Shown one piece after another: positions 23,461-31,863 of a stretch of 32,213 nt of DNA (position 1 is its first letter; the number at the start of each line of letters is the position of its first letter). Source of the stretch: Bacillota bacterium (GTDB lineage: Bacteria > Bacillota > Clostridia > Peptostreptococcales > Anaerovoracaceae); contig JAGAHX010000046.1 in assembly GCA_017626845.1 (NCBI GenBank), forward strand, positions 1 through 32,213, in the 5' to 3' direction. A program made the position numbers and the translations under genes. The notes beneath the pieces are model-generated. The model was not told the DNA's origin, made no database searches, and saw only the letters and a program-made list of their open reading frames with translations.

Positions 23461-24449
23461 TCCGCGGCCTCCTTTCCTTCCGCCTGCTCTTCCAGCAGGA
23501 AGCAGCGGCACTTGTGCTCTTCGCTCACGAAAACCTCGGGCGGTGTGTTTTCCATGCACTTTTCCATGGCGTAGGGGCAGCGGTTCGCGAACCGGCAGCC
23601 CGGCTTCTTGTCCAGGATGCGGGGCACGTTGCCGTCGATGGTCTGCAGACGGCCCTCGTGCTTCGTTTTGCGTGGCAGCGCCTTCATCAGCAGCGTCGTG
23701 TAGGGATGCAGCGGCTTTTCGAAGATCTCGAACACGTCGCCGTATTCGATCACTTCGCCGGCGTACATGACGGCGATCTTGTCCGCCACCTCCGCCACCA
23801 GCCCGAAGTTGTGGGTGATGAGCATGATGGCCGTATCGTAGGTCTTCTTTAAGTCTTTGATGATCTCCAGGATCTGGGCCTCGATCGTCACGTCCAGAGC
23901 CGTGGTGGGCTCATCCGCGATCAGAAGCTCCGGATTCCTCGAGAGCATCATGGCGATCATGACGCGCTGACGCATGCCGCCGGACAGCTCGTGGGGGAAG
24001 GAATTCGCCCGCACTTCCGCGTCGGGCATTTTAACGTCCTTATACAGTTCCAGCACCTTGTTCCAGGCCTGAACGCGGTCGATGCCGTCCAGCAGGATGG
24101 CTTCTTCCACCTGCTTGCCGGTCTTGTACACCGGGTTGAGGGAGTCCAGCGGGTTCTGGAAGATCATGCCGATATCCTTGCCCCGGATGGCCTCCATCTG
24201 CTTGCGGCTGTACTTGCGCAGGTCTTCGCCTTTAAAGAGGATCTTTCCTTCCACTTCCTCGTTGCCGCCGGGCAGCAGATTCATGATGGAATGGGCGATG
24301 GTGGATTTGCCGCAGCCGGATTCGCCGACGACGGCCAGGATCTCGCCCCGGTTCACCGACAGGTTAACGTCGTTGACCGCGGACAGATACCCGCCCTTTA
24401 CTTTATAGTCGATGCTCAGATGCTCGAGTCTTAATAATTCTTCGCTCAT
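23457..24449 (-). CDS. dppD: Peptide ABC transporter ATP-binding protein, DppD type
   Basis: The 330-residue ATPase has Walker A GESGCGKS (42-49), Q-loop MIFQNPLDSLNP, signature LSGGMRQRVMIAMML, Walker B LLIADEPTTALD and LITHN at the switch. The C-terminal part carries the Cys-rich extension (CRFANRCPYAMEKC) of dipeptide/oligopeptide ATPases. Overlap with the next gene by 4 bases and a 10-base gap after the permease gene place it inside the operon. Confidence 0.93.
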   Translation of the reverse strand: MSEELLRLEHLSIDYKVKGGYLSAVNDVNLSVNRGEILAVVGESGCGKSTIAHSIMNLLPGGNEEVEGKILFKGEDLRKYSRKQMEAIRGKDIGMIFQNPLDSLNPVYKTGKQVEEAILLDGIDRVQAWNKVLELYKDVKMPDAEVRANSFPHELSGGMRQRVMIAMMLSRNPELLIADEPTTALDVTIEAQILEIIKDLKKTYDTAIMLITHNFGLVAEVADKIAVMYAGEVIEYGDVFEIFEKPLHPYTTLLMKALPRKTKHEGRLQTIDGNVPRILDKKPGCRFANRCPYAMEKCMENTPPEVFVSEEHKCRCFLLEEQAEGKEAAE

Positions 24450-24459
24450 GACGCACCTC

Positions 24460-25305
24460 CTACTGGGACTTCAGATGCGGGTCGAGGATGTCCCGGACCC
24501 CTTCGCCGAACAGGGCGAAGCCCAGCACGGTGTAGACCAGCGCGATGCCGGGGAAGATGGACAGCCAAGGCGCGCTTCCGATGTAGTCGATGCCCTTGGA
24601 CAGCGCCAGGCCCCAGTCCGGGGAAGGCGCCTGGGAACCCATGCCCAGGAACGACAGCGTCGTGGTGGACAGGATCGTGGAGGGCAGCGTCGTAGATACC
24701 ATGACGATCAGGGACGGGATGACGTTCGGCAGAATGTAGCGGAACATCAAGGCCACGCTGGATTCGCCGAACGCTTTGCCGGTCTCCACGAAGGCCATGG
24801 TTTTTAAGGACATCGTCTTGGCGCGTATGGGCCTCGCGTACGATGCCCAGCACACCATGGCGATGGCAATGACGGAATTCGTGAGGGACTTGCCGATGAG
24901 CGTGACCACAGCCAGCGCCAGGATGGTCCCCGGGATGCACCAGGTGAGGTCGGTCAGGAAGGTGAACACGTGGTCCACGATCCCGCCGAAGTAGCCGCAG
25001 GAAAGGCCGACCACCACGCCGATGATCAGCTCCAGGGAGGCACCCAGGACCGCGACTTTCAGCGTGATGCGGGTGCCGTAGATGACACGGCTCAGCACGT
25101 CTCTGCCCAGCTCATCCGTGCCGAACAGATAGGCGCCGCCCGGCGACGTAAACTGCGGGCCGACCAGCTGGTCGGTATAGCCGTAGGGCGCGATCTTATC
25201 CGCGAAGATGGCGATCAGCACCACGGACAGCAGCATAAAGAAGCCGATCATGAAGTTGACGTTGTGGAGGCACGCGTGCAGCGTTTCTCTGGATTTGCTG
25301 CTCAT
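24460..25305 (-). CDS. dppC: Peptide ABC transporter permease, DppC type
   Basis: The 281-residue membrane protein has an N-terminal helix (FMIGFFMLLSVVLIAIF), the conserved GTDELGRDVLSRVIYGTRISL-like segment, and the EAA loop region (ETGKAFGESS...RYILPNVIPS) that contacts the ATPases. Six membrane spans are expected. Its ATG overlaps the TAA of the preceding permease gene by one base. Confidence 0.92.
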   Translation of the reverse strand: MSSKSRETLHACLHNVNFMIGFFMLLSVVLIAIFADKIAPYGYTDQLVGPQFTSPGGAYLFGTDELGRDVLSRVIYGTRITLKVAVLGASLELIIGVVVGLSCGYFGGIVDHVFTFLTDLTWCIPGTILALAVVTLIGKSLTNSVIAIAMVCWASYARPIRAKTMSLKTMAFVETGKAFGESSVALMFRYILPNVIPSLIVMVSTTLPSTILSTTTLSFLGMGSQAPSPDWGLALSKGIDYIGSAPWLSIFPGIALVYTVLGFALFGEGVRDILDPHLKSQ

Positions 25306-26246
25306 TACTTGTCACCTCCTCCAATGGCGATGCGGATCCGGGGATCCAGGATCGCGATCACGATGTCGCTCAGGAGGTTGCAGATGACGGTGAGGATGGC
25401 GATGAGGAGCAGGACCGCCTGCACCACCGGGAAATCCTGCACCACGATGGAATTCAGCAGCAGATTGCCCATGCCGGGGATGCCGAAGATCTTCTCGGTC
25501 ACAACGGCACCGGAGATGAGCCAGGGCAGCGACATGAACACGGAAACGGTGACCATGATGAGGGCGTTCCGCAGCACATGCTTAAACATGACCGTGCGGT
25601 AAGGCAGGCCCTTCGCCAGAGCGGTGGTAACGTATTTCTCGTTGAGGACTTCCAGCACTTCTGCCCGGGTCAGACGCAGCGTACCTGCCAGCGATCCGGC
25701 CGTAAGGGCTGCCACCGGCAGCACGTAATTGCGGGCGTGCTCGAAGCCCGAGATCGGGAACCATTTGAGGCCCACCGCAAAGATCAAAATGAGGAGCGCT
25801 CCCAGCCAGAAGCTCGGCATCGACGTGAGCATCAGCGTAAAGTTTACGGAGAAGCGGTCGTAGAACGAGTCTTTCTTGATGGCTGCGAGCAAGCCTAGCG
25901 GCAAGGCCAAGAGCATCTCGATGAGGAGCGACCAGCCGCAGAGCTTAACGCTTCTGGGGATGCGGTCCTTCATCAGGTTCCACACGGGAACTTTGTAACG
26001 CACGGATTGGCCGAAATCCTGCTCCGTTACGATCTTTTTGATCCAGCGCACATACTGCACGTGCAGGGGCTGATCGTAGCCATACTGGTGCACCAGCTCC
26101 GCCCGCTTTTCGGCGGATACTTTGCGGTCCGTGATGATGTCGATGGGGTTGCCGGGCATCATGTAGAGCAGGGAAAACACCAGCAGCGTGACCGCAAACA
26201 CCAGCACCAGGCCGATGCCTAGTTTTTTGACGATATACTTAGTAAT
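25305..26246 (-). CDS. dppB: Peptide ABC transporter permease, DppB type, with probable ATT start codon
   Basis: The protein has the DppB layout: first helix LVLVFAVTLLVFSLLY, MPGNPID, a QYGYDQPLHVQYVRW segment, RIPRSVKL, the EAA-like region (TTALAKGLPYRTVMFKHVLRNALI) and a C-terminal DPRIR. The first ATG/GTG/TTG-type start in frame is a GTG at 26207, which would remove half of the first helix and has no RBS. In frame upstream, ATT at 26246 begins I-TKYIVKKLGIGL, the usual MTKYIxKRL start of this family, and AAGGGGGG lies 6 bases before it. I therefore place the start at ATT, a rare initiation codon. It follows the serine hydrolase gene by 15 bases. Confidence 0.85.
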   Translation of the reverse strand: MTKYIVKKLGIGLVLVFAVTLLVFSLLYMMPGNPIDIITDRKVSAEKRAELVHQYGYDQPLHVQYVRWIKKIVTEQDFGQSVRYKVPVWNLMKDRIPRSVKLCGWSLLIEMLLALPLGLLAAIKKDSFYDRFSVNFTLMLTSMPSFWLGALLILIFAVGLKWFPISGFEHARNYVLPVAALTAGSLAGTLRLTRAEVLEVLNEKYVTTALAKGLPYRTVMFKHVLRNALIMVTVSVFMSLPWLISGAVVTEKIFGIPGMGNLLLNSIVVQDFPVVQAVLLLIAILTVICNLLSDIVIAILDPRIRIAIGGGDK

Positions 26247-26261
26247 AGCAAGCCCCCCTTT

Positions 26262-27668
26262 CTATACCCTGTGGTAGAGCAGGCTTCCGCACTTGACAGC
26301 CCAGGCGCGGCCGTCGTGGATAAAGAAGCGCAGGAAGTTGACCCGCTTGCCGCTTTCTTCGCTGACCGCGGCAAACACGGTCTGTTCGCAGTATTCCAGC
26401 CGGCATACTTCGCCGGAGATACGGGCATAGAGTTTTCCGCCGCGCGCGTAGACCCGGATGTGGATCGGATCGCCCACGTGGCCCACGTAGTCGCCAAACA
26501 GCATCTGCGGCGCAGAGAATTCCTTTCCGGAAGGCTTCGTCCAGATGAGGTCTTCCTCCAGGGGCAGATCCAGCAGGTAGGCATAGCAGATGTTCAGCAC
26601 ATCCTCCATGTCCCATTCGGACTCGTTGCACAGCACGGCGATGCCGCAAGAGTCCTTGACGAAGCCGCCGTAGGCCGCTACGCCGTGAAGCTCGCCGCCG
26701 TGGTCACAGACCATATGGCCCGCGATCGCGTGCTTGCGCAGGCCCATGGCGTAGAAGGGTTTTCTGCGCAGCGGGTATTCCGCGCCGAACATCAGTTCCA
26801 ATGCCTCGGGCGGTACGATCTGTTTTCCTTCGAACACGCCGCCGTTCGCCAGCATGCAGTAGTACTTCGCCATATCCTCTGCCGTGGACTTTAAGCAGGC
26901 GCAGCCTTTGTACGGCGGGCAGATGGTCCACTGATGGTCCTCGTGCTTGCCGTCGGGCCAGTCGGAGAAGAAGTTCGTCACGTTCTCGCCGCCGGTGATC
27001 GCTTCGATGCGGCTTCCATCCAGGTCCAGGGCTGTGCGGGTCATGCCGAGAGGTTCGAAGATCCGCTCCTGCAGGAACTCTTCCAGGGGCTTTCCGCAGG
27101 CGATGTCCGCAACAGAGGAAAGCAGCGCGAAGGATTCGTTGCAGTAGCTCATGTACTCGCCGGGCTCGCCCAGGGTGCGGATAGCGCCCTCGCCGATGAC
27201 CTCGATGATGTCGTCGATGGTATTCATGGGATTGGGGCAGGTTTCCCGCAGCCGGTCGTCGTTCGGATAATACGGCCCCGGGGTGTTGACCGCGATGCAC
27301 CAGTCCAGGCATTCGTTCAGGGGGATGCCCGCCCGGTGGAGGGCCAGCTGCCGCAGGGTCACCAGCTCGTCGGGAACGCCCGGGATATGCAGATCCGGGA
27401 GGAATCTCACCGCCGGCTCATCGATGTCCAGCACGCCCTCCGTGTGCAGGATGCACATCGTAAGAGCGGTGAAGGACTTCGTTAAGGATGCGCAGCCGAA
27501 TACCGTATCGGGCAGCACGGGCAGATCGTCTTTTACGCTCCGCTTGCCGTAGCCCTTTTTGAACACGATGCCTTTGGGGCCCCGGATGCATACGGAAACA
27601 CCGGTGCAGCCCTTCTCTTCGATCTTTTTTTGCAGCGCCAGATCCAGCGCGTTCCGATCCTGTTTCAT
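26262..27668 (-). CDS. Beta-lactamase-family serine hydrolase (class C / D-aminopeptidase-like), copy 1
   Basis: The 468-residue protein has the SxxK motif SLTK (61-64), the YxN motif YCN (175-177) and an HGG in CDHGGELHG, in place of the KTG of true beta-lactamases. This is typical of esterase, D-aminopeptidase and penicillin-binding-like members of the family. There is no signal peptide, so it acts in the cytoplasm. A beta-rich C-terminal domain of about 100 residues follows the hydrolase domain. The ATG at 27668 aligns with the start of the paralogue encoded just upstream. It is located between that paralogue and the importer, suggesting hydrolysis of imported peptides or amides. Confidence 0.88.
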   Translation of the reverse strand: MKQDRNALDLALQKKIEEKGCTGVSVCIRGPKGIVFKKGYGKRSVKDDLPVLPDTVFGCASLTKSFTALTMCILHTEGVLDIDEPAVRFLPDLHIPGVPDELVTLRQLALHRAGIPLNECLDWCIAVNTPGPYYPNDDRLRETCPNPMNTIDDIIEVIGEGAIRTLGEPGEYMSYCNESFALLSSVADIACGKPLEEFLQERIFEPLGMTRTALDLDGSRIEAITGGENVTNFFSDWPDGKHEDHQWTICPPYKGCACLKSTAEDMAKYYCMLANGGVFEGKQIVPPEALELMFGAEYPLRRKPFYAMGLRKHAIAGHMVCDHGGELHGVAAYGGFVKDSCGIAVLCNESEWDMEDVLNICYAYLLDLPLEEDLIWTKPSGKEFSAPQMLFGDYVGHVGDPIHIRVYARGGKLYARISGEVCRLEYCEQTVFAAVSEESGKRVNFLRFFIHDGRAWAVKCGSLLYHRV

Positions 27669-27772
27669 GGTTTCAAAAAGCACAAAGAGGCGCCTCAGCA
27701 AAACCTTCCGTTTCAGAAATGTCTGCCAGAGTGCACCTCCTGTTGTTTCAGTGATACAACTTTATACTGTAT

Positions 27773-27801
27773 ATTTTACCGCTATTACCCAGCTTATTCA
27801 A
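27773..27801 (-). promoter_or_regulatory. Internal promoter before serine hydrolase copy 1 and the importer
   Basis: Minus strand: TTGAAT (27801-27796), 17 bases, TAAAAT (27778-27773), within the 147-base gap between the two serine hydrolase genes. A GTTGT/ACAAC hairpin and an AGGAGG (27741-27736) follow in the leader, but the ATG is 67 bases past that AGGAGG. Confidence 0.75.
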
Positions 27802-27815
27802 GGTTTTACCGAAAT

Positions 27816-29225
27816 TTATGCACGACGGAAGATGCGGGTGCCGACCTTGACGCCCCAGGCGTGGCCATCCTGGATAAAGAAGCGGTAGGTGTTGACCCGC
27901 TGGCCGGTCTTCTCGTCGTAGGATGCGAACACCGTGCCCTCGCAGTACTTCAGAATGCGTTCTTCCCCGTAGGACCGCACGTACAGCTGTCCGTCCTTTT
28001 CGTAGACGTAAGCGTGGGCGACCAGGCCTTCGTGACCCACATAGTCGCCGGTGATCATCTCCGGCGCGGAGAAGTTCCTGCCGCAGGGCTGGCACCAGTA
28101 GAGCTCCTGCTCCAGAGGCAGGCCCAGCACGTAGTTGTAGCAGATCCACTGCACCAACTCCGCATCTTCCTCGCTCTTGTTGGAGAGCACGGCGATGCCG
28201 TAGCCGCCTTCCACCATGCCGCCGTGGGTGGAAACGCCGTGCAGCCCGCCGCCGTGGTCGCAGACCATCTTACCGGCGATGCTACGTTTCTTGAGTCCCA
28301 TCACGTTGAAGGGCTTTCTGCGCAGCGGATATTCGGGGCCGAACATCAGGTCGATAGCCTCTTCGGGCACGATGCGCTTGCCCTCGAAGGTGCCGCGGTT
28401 CGAAAGCATCTGATAGTAGCGGGCCATATCCGGCGCCGTGGACTTGATGCAGGCGCAGCCTCTAAAGGGAGGCAGCACGGACCAGCTGTCGTCCTCGACG
28501 AGATTGCCGTCGTCATCCGTTTCGAACAGCCTCGTTACGTTGCCGTCGCCGGCCAGGGCCTTCGCTTCGCTGCAGTCCAGGTCGAGGATGGTGCGGGTCA
28601 TGCCAAGGGGCTTAAAGATGCGTTCCATCAGGAACTGTTCCAGCGGCATGCCGGCTGCCTGGTCCACCACGTAGGACAGGATGGCGTAGCCTTCGTTGCT
28701 GTAGCTCATGTATTCGCCGGGCTCGCCCAGCGTCTGATAGCGGCCCTCCGCGATATAATCGACGATCTGCTCGATCGTATCCATCTGGTTGGGGCTTTCT
28801 TTTCTCAGCTGCTCCTCCGCCTCGGACTTGCGGCCGGGGGTGTTCATGGCGATGGACCATTCCAAGGGCTCCATGGGAGGAATGCCTGCCCGGTGCAGAC
28901 CGATCTGCCGGATGGTGACCAATTCATCGGGCACGCCCTTCAGATGCAGATTCGGGAAATACTTCGTAATGGGGTCTTCCAGGCTCATCTTGCCTTCTGC
29001 CGCGAGGATGCAGCAGGACAGCGCCGTGAAGGATTTGCTCATGGATGCGATGCCGAAGACCGTGTCCGGAGTCACATCCAGATCCTGCTCGATGCTCCGC
29101 TTGCCGAAGCCCTTTTCGTAAATAACGCCCTCCGGACCGCGGATGCAGACCGATACGCCGGGCAGTTTCATCTCTTCGATGCGCTTTTGGAGCGCGGTTT
29201 CCAGTTCTGTAATGGTATGTTGCAT
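27816..29225 (-). CDS. Beta-lactamase-family serine hydrolase, copy 2
   Basis: The 469-residue protein has SMSK (61-64), YSN (175-177) and CDHGGGLHG with His324, the same layout as copy 1, and aligns with it end to end with nearly the same motif positions (a tandem duplication). There is no signal peptide. The C-terminal beta domain begins after about residue 375. The start has GAGAGGAT upstream. It is the first gene of the long minus-strand block. Substrates may be D-amino-acid peptides or amides, consistent with a racemase gene downstream, but this is inference. Confidence 0.88.
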   Translation of the reverse strand: MQHTITELETALQKRIEEMKLPGVSVCIRGPEGVIYEKGFGKRSIEQDLDVTPDTVFGIASMSKSFTALSCCILAAEGKMSLEDPITKYFPNLHLKGVPDELVTIRQIGLHRAGIPPMEPLEWSIAMNTPGRKSEAEEQLRKESPNQMDTIEQIVDYIAEGRYQTLGEPGEYMSYSNEGYAILSYVVDQAAGMPLEQFLMERIFKPLGMTRTILDLDCSEAKALAGDGNVTRLFETDDDGNLVEDDSWSVLPPFRGCACIKSTAPDMARYYQMLSNRGTFEGKRIVPEEAIDLMFGPEYPLRRKPFNVMGLKKRSIAGKMVCDHGGGLHGVSTHGGMVEGGYGIAVLSNKSEEDAELVQWICYNYVLGLPLEQELYWCQPCGRNFSAPEMITGDYVGHEGLVAHAYVYEKDGQLYVRSYGEERILKYCEGTVFASYDEKTGQRVNTYRFFIQDGHAWGVKVGTRIFRRA

Positions 29226-29250
29226 TATATTCGATCCTCTCTAAATACAA

Positions 29251-29370
29251 TTCAAATTTGAAATCGTCCTCGGGGTCCTGTCGCCGGGCACCCTTCCCTA
29301 CATCCTCGCTGACGCTCGGCGCAGGGCCCTTCCCTTGGCGCCACCCCTCGGGTGATAGACTCAAATTGAG
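29251..29370. repeat. GC-rich intergenic block with imperfect inverted ends, nature unknown
   Basis: This 120-bp block stands out as GC-rich within AT-rich intergenic DNA. Its ends are a perfect palindrome TTCAAATTTGAA (29251-29262) and the related CTCAAATTGAG (29360-29370); inside these, CCTCGGGG and CCCCTCGGG face each other. The middle holds two related AGGGAAGGG-containing segments. It encodes nothing obvious. It may be a small repeated element or a structured leader; the left palindrome lies 26 bases before the serine hydrolase start and could be an operator. Confidence 0.45.
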
Positions 29371-29426
29371 ACGGATATATTTATGCTAATATTTTATCAC
29401 CAATATTCAGACTGATATATTATTTA

Positions 29427-29435
29427 TGTTATAAT
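29427..29435 (+). promoter_or_regulatory. Extended -10 promoter of the mscS gene
   Basis: TGTTATAAT (TATAAT at 29430-29435) is a perfect extended -10 element, 55 bases before the ATG, in a 120-bp AT-rich stretch that probably also holds the divergent promoter of the serine hydrolase operon. Confidence 0.65.
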
Positions 29436-29490
29436 TAATTAAATCGACGTATATTTATTTCATAGATATAGTAAAAAGGAGACAAACGCT

Positions 29491-30291
29491 ATGGACTACA
29501 AAGCACTGGCAGAAAATGCGATCGGCGTGTGCATCAAAGTTGTGATCGCACTTATCGTCCTGTGGATCGCCTTTTCCATCATCAACAAGATCAGCAAGAG
29601 CTTGGAAAAGCTGCTCGGAAAGAGCGGCAAACTGGACAAGACCATCACCGGGACGCTGGCTTACGTCGCCCGCATCGCTTTAAAGGTCCTGGTCGTTCTG
29701 GGGCTCGTCGGCTATCTGGGCATCAACACCGCCGGCATCGCGACGATCATCGCCTCCCTCGGCGTTGGCGTTGGGATGGCGATCAACGGCGCCGTCGCCA
29801 ACTTCGCAGGCGGTCTGCTCATCCTCATCACCCGGCCCTTTAAAGTCGGCGATTTCGTAGACGTGGGCGGCACCGTCGGCACCGTCGAAGAGATCCGTCT
29901 CGTCCACACGAAGATCGCAACGCTGGACAACAAGGTCGTCTACGTTCCCAACGGCACCGCATCCGGCGCCACCGTGGTAAACTACTCCGAGAAGGAGACC
30001 AGAAGAGTCGACCAGGTCTTCCACATCTCCTACGAATCCGATGCCAATAAGGCGCTGGAGATCCTGCTGGAGCTGGCGGACAGAAACCCCGCCGTGCTGA
30101 AGGATCCGGCACCCTTCGCAAAGATCAGCGGCGCAGGCGATTCCAGCATCGAGCTCACCACACGGCTTTGGTGCAACGGCGCAGATTACTGGGACGTCTA
30201 CTTCTACATGCTGGAGAACACAAAGCCCGCCTTCGATGCGGCTGGCATCTCCATCCCGTATCCGCAGATCGACGTTCATATGAAGAACTAG
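29491..30291 (+). CDS. mscS: Small-conductance mechanosensitive channel, MscS family
   Basis: The 266-residue protein has three membrane segments (about 10-32, 55-77, 80-112). The third is the pore helix, Gly/Ala-rich (GVGVGMAINGAVANFAGGLLI), and leads into the conserved RPFKVGDFV and the beta domain (GTVEEIRLVHTKIATLDNKVVYVPNG). Length and domain order match the compact MscS of E. coli. It releases solutes on hypo-osmotic shock. AAAAGGAG lies 8 bases before the ATG. It is followed by a hairpin and then the dipeptidase gene. Confidence 0.95.
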   Translation: MDYKALAENAIGVCIKVVIALIVLWIAFSIINKISKSLEKLLGKSGKLDKTITGTLAYVARIALKVLVVLGLVGYLGINTAGIATIIASLGVGVGMAINGAVANFAGGLLILITRPFKVGDFVDVGGTVGTVEEIRLVHTKIATLDNKVVYVPNGTASGATVVNYSEKETRRVDQVFHISYESDANKALEILLELADRNPAVLKDPAPFAKISGAGDSSIELTTRLWCNGADYWDVYFYMLENTKPAFDAAGISIPYPQIDVHMKN

Positions 30292-30305
30292 TCCGAAAGG
30301 ACGAA

Positions 30306-30329
30306 AAGACGGCCCAGACGGGCCGTCTT
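30306..30329 (+). terminator. Hairpin after mscS, weak intrinsic terminator
   Basis: AAGACGGCCC (30306-30315) and GGGCCGTCTT (30320-30329) form a 10-bp stem. The downstream CTTACATT is poor in T, so termination may be partial and the dipeptidase gene 22 bases later may be read through. Confidence 0.65.
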
Positions 30330-30351
30330 CTTACATTCGAGGTATTTTCCC

Positions 30352-31863
30352 ATGAAGCGAATCCTGACATTATTCCTGGCAGTTCTGCTGTTATCGACAA
30401 CACCGGTCTTTGCCTGCACCGGCGTCTACGTGGGGAAGGACGTGAGCGCGGAAGGCACGACTCTCATCGCCCGTTCCGAGGACCAGGGCAGCAACATCGT
30501 CAACAAGCTGTTTTACGTACAGAAAGCCGTAAACCAGTCCGGCCGGGAGATGGTGGACACCGGCCTGTACCAGCACGGTTTCTCCGTGCCTCTGCCGGAC
30601 AAGACCTATAAATACACTTACCTGCAGGACGATCCCTATTCGAACGACGGGCTCTACTACGCCTGCTGCACCAACGAATGCGGATTGGCGGTGGTGGGGA
30701 CGGTCACCACGGGCGTCTCCACGGAATACCGCTGGCTGGACCCGCTCCAATACGAGGGTCACGGCCTGCGCGAAGCCATTCTGCCGGCCCTCATCGCCTG
30801 CCAGGCGAGCAGCGCGGAGGATGCGGTGCACGTGTATGCCGGTCTGCTGGACAAGTACGGCTCCGAAGAGTACAACACCCTGCTGTTTTCCGATAGGAAC
30901 GAAGCCTGGATCTTCGAGAACTACGGGGGTCACACCTACGCAGCCATGCGCCTGCCGGCGGACAAGGTCGCCGTATTCGGCAATCAGATCATGATCGGCT
31001 GGGTGGACCTGGACGAGACCGACGGCTACTATTTTGCACCGGGGCTGAAGGCCTGCCTGGAAAAACTGAGAGAGCCCGTCGTCGACGAACAGGGTCGCTA
31101 TCACCTGGCCATGTCCATCGATCCGGGCAAACGGAGCGCCTTCTCAAACCTGCGCACCTGGCGGGGTCACCAGCTGCTGGCGCCCTCCACCGCCGGCGAA
31201 TACAGCGACGAGACCTTCTATCCCCTGCTCTTCGAACCGGACAAAAAAGTCTCCGTGATCGATATCATGAAGCTGTACGGAGACCGCCTGGAAGGCACGG
31301 AATTTGATAAGAGACTGCCGGAGAACAGTTCGAGGCGGGCGATCGGCGTTCCCAACCAGGGCAACGTGCATATCATCCAGACCTTTTCCGAGCTCCCGGA
31401 CTGCACCTGCCAGCTGCAGTGGCTGGCCATGGGCAACGCGGAGCACGCCATGTTTGTTCCGGCCTTCTCCGGGATCACGGACACCTATGAAAAATACCAG
31501 CTCGTGGACACGGAGACGCGCAAGGTAACGGACAGTTTCTATTACCAGAGCAAACGGATCTGCGGACTTGCGGAGTCCGACCGCGAATATCTGGGCCAAG
31601 GCGTTAAGGATTACAACGTAAGACAGGAGCGGGCCATGCTGGAGCGCATCCTCGAAGAGATCCCGAAGATCCAGAAAAAGTACAAATGGTTCGAATTCAT
31701 CGGCAACAACTATGTAACGAACCTGGGCAAGGAGATGGCGGATGACGCCTATCAGGATATGCAGAGCCTCTACGACCATCTGGCCTACATCCAGATCCAG
31801 AACATGGGCGATGCGACCGACAACGGCGAGAAGGTCCACTTCAAGATGCCGAAGGAGAATTAG
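30352..31863 (+). CDS. pepD: Secreted C69-family dipeptidase
   Basis: The 503-residue protein has a signal peptide (MKRILTLFLAVLLL, then TTPVFA) followed at once by CTGVYVGKDVS. Cys22 is the expected N-terminal nucleophile of this Ntn-hydrolase family, so signal peptidase cleavage after Ala21 would expose the active residue. Other family signs are TTLIARSEDQGSN (35-47), NECGLAVVGTVT, EAWIFENYGG, RLPADKVAVFGNQ and SSRRAIGVPNQGNVHI. It would cleave dipeptides outside the membrane, complementing the peptide importer encoded on the other strand. The sequence before Cys (VFAC) is a poor lipobox because of the Phe, so lipidation is less likely. Confidence 0.92.
   Translation: MKRILTLFLAVLLLSTTPVFACTGVYVGKDVSAEGTTLIARSEDQGSNIVNKLFYVQKAVNQSGREMVDTGLYQHGFSVPLPDKTYKYTYLQDDPYSNDGLYYACCTNECGLAVVGTVTTGVSTEYRWLDPLQYEGHGLREAILPALIACQASSAEDAVHVYAGLLDKYGSEEYNTLLFSDRNEAWIFENYGGHTYAAMRLPADKVAVFGNQIMIGWVDLDETDGYYFAPGLKACLEKLREPVVDEQGRYHLAMSIDPGKRSAFSNLRTWRGHQLLAPSTAGEYSDETFYPLLFEPDKKVSVIDIMKLYGDRLEGTEFDKRLPENSSRRAIGVPNQGNVHIIQTFSELPDCTCQLQWLAMGNAEHAMFVPAFSGITDTYEKYQLVDTETRKVTDSFYYQSKRICGLAESDREYLGQGVKDYNVRQERAMLERILEEIPKIQKKYKWFEFIGNNYVTNLGKEMADDAYQDMQSLYDHLAYIQIQNMGDATDNGEKVHFKMPKEN

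Noticed and set aside
27630-29261. A 543-codon plus-strand open frame across the serine hydrolase copy 2 region
   Set aside because: It is the antisense of a well-supported gene with catalytic motifs, with no RBS and no recognisable features. The same holds for 16213-17844 and 20976-22436.
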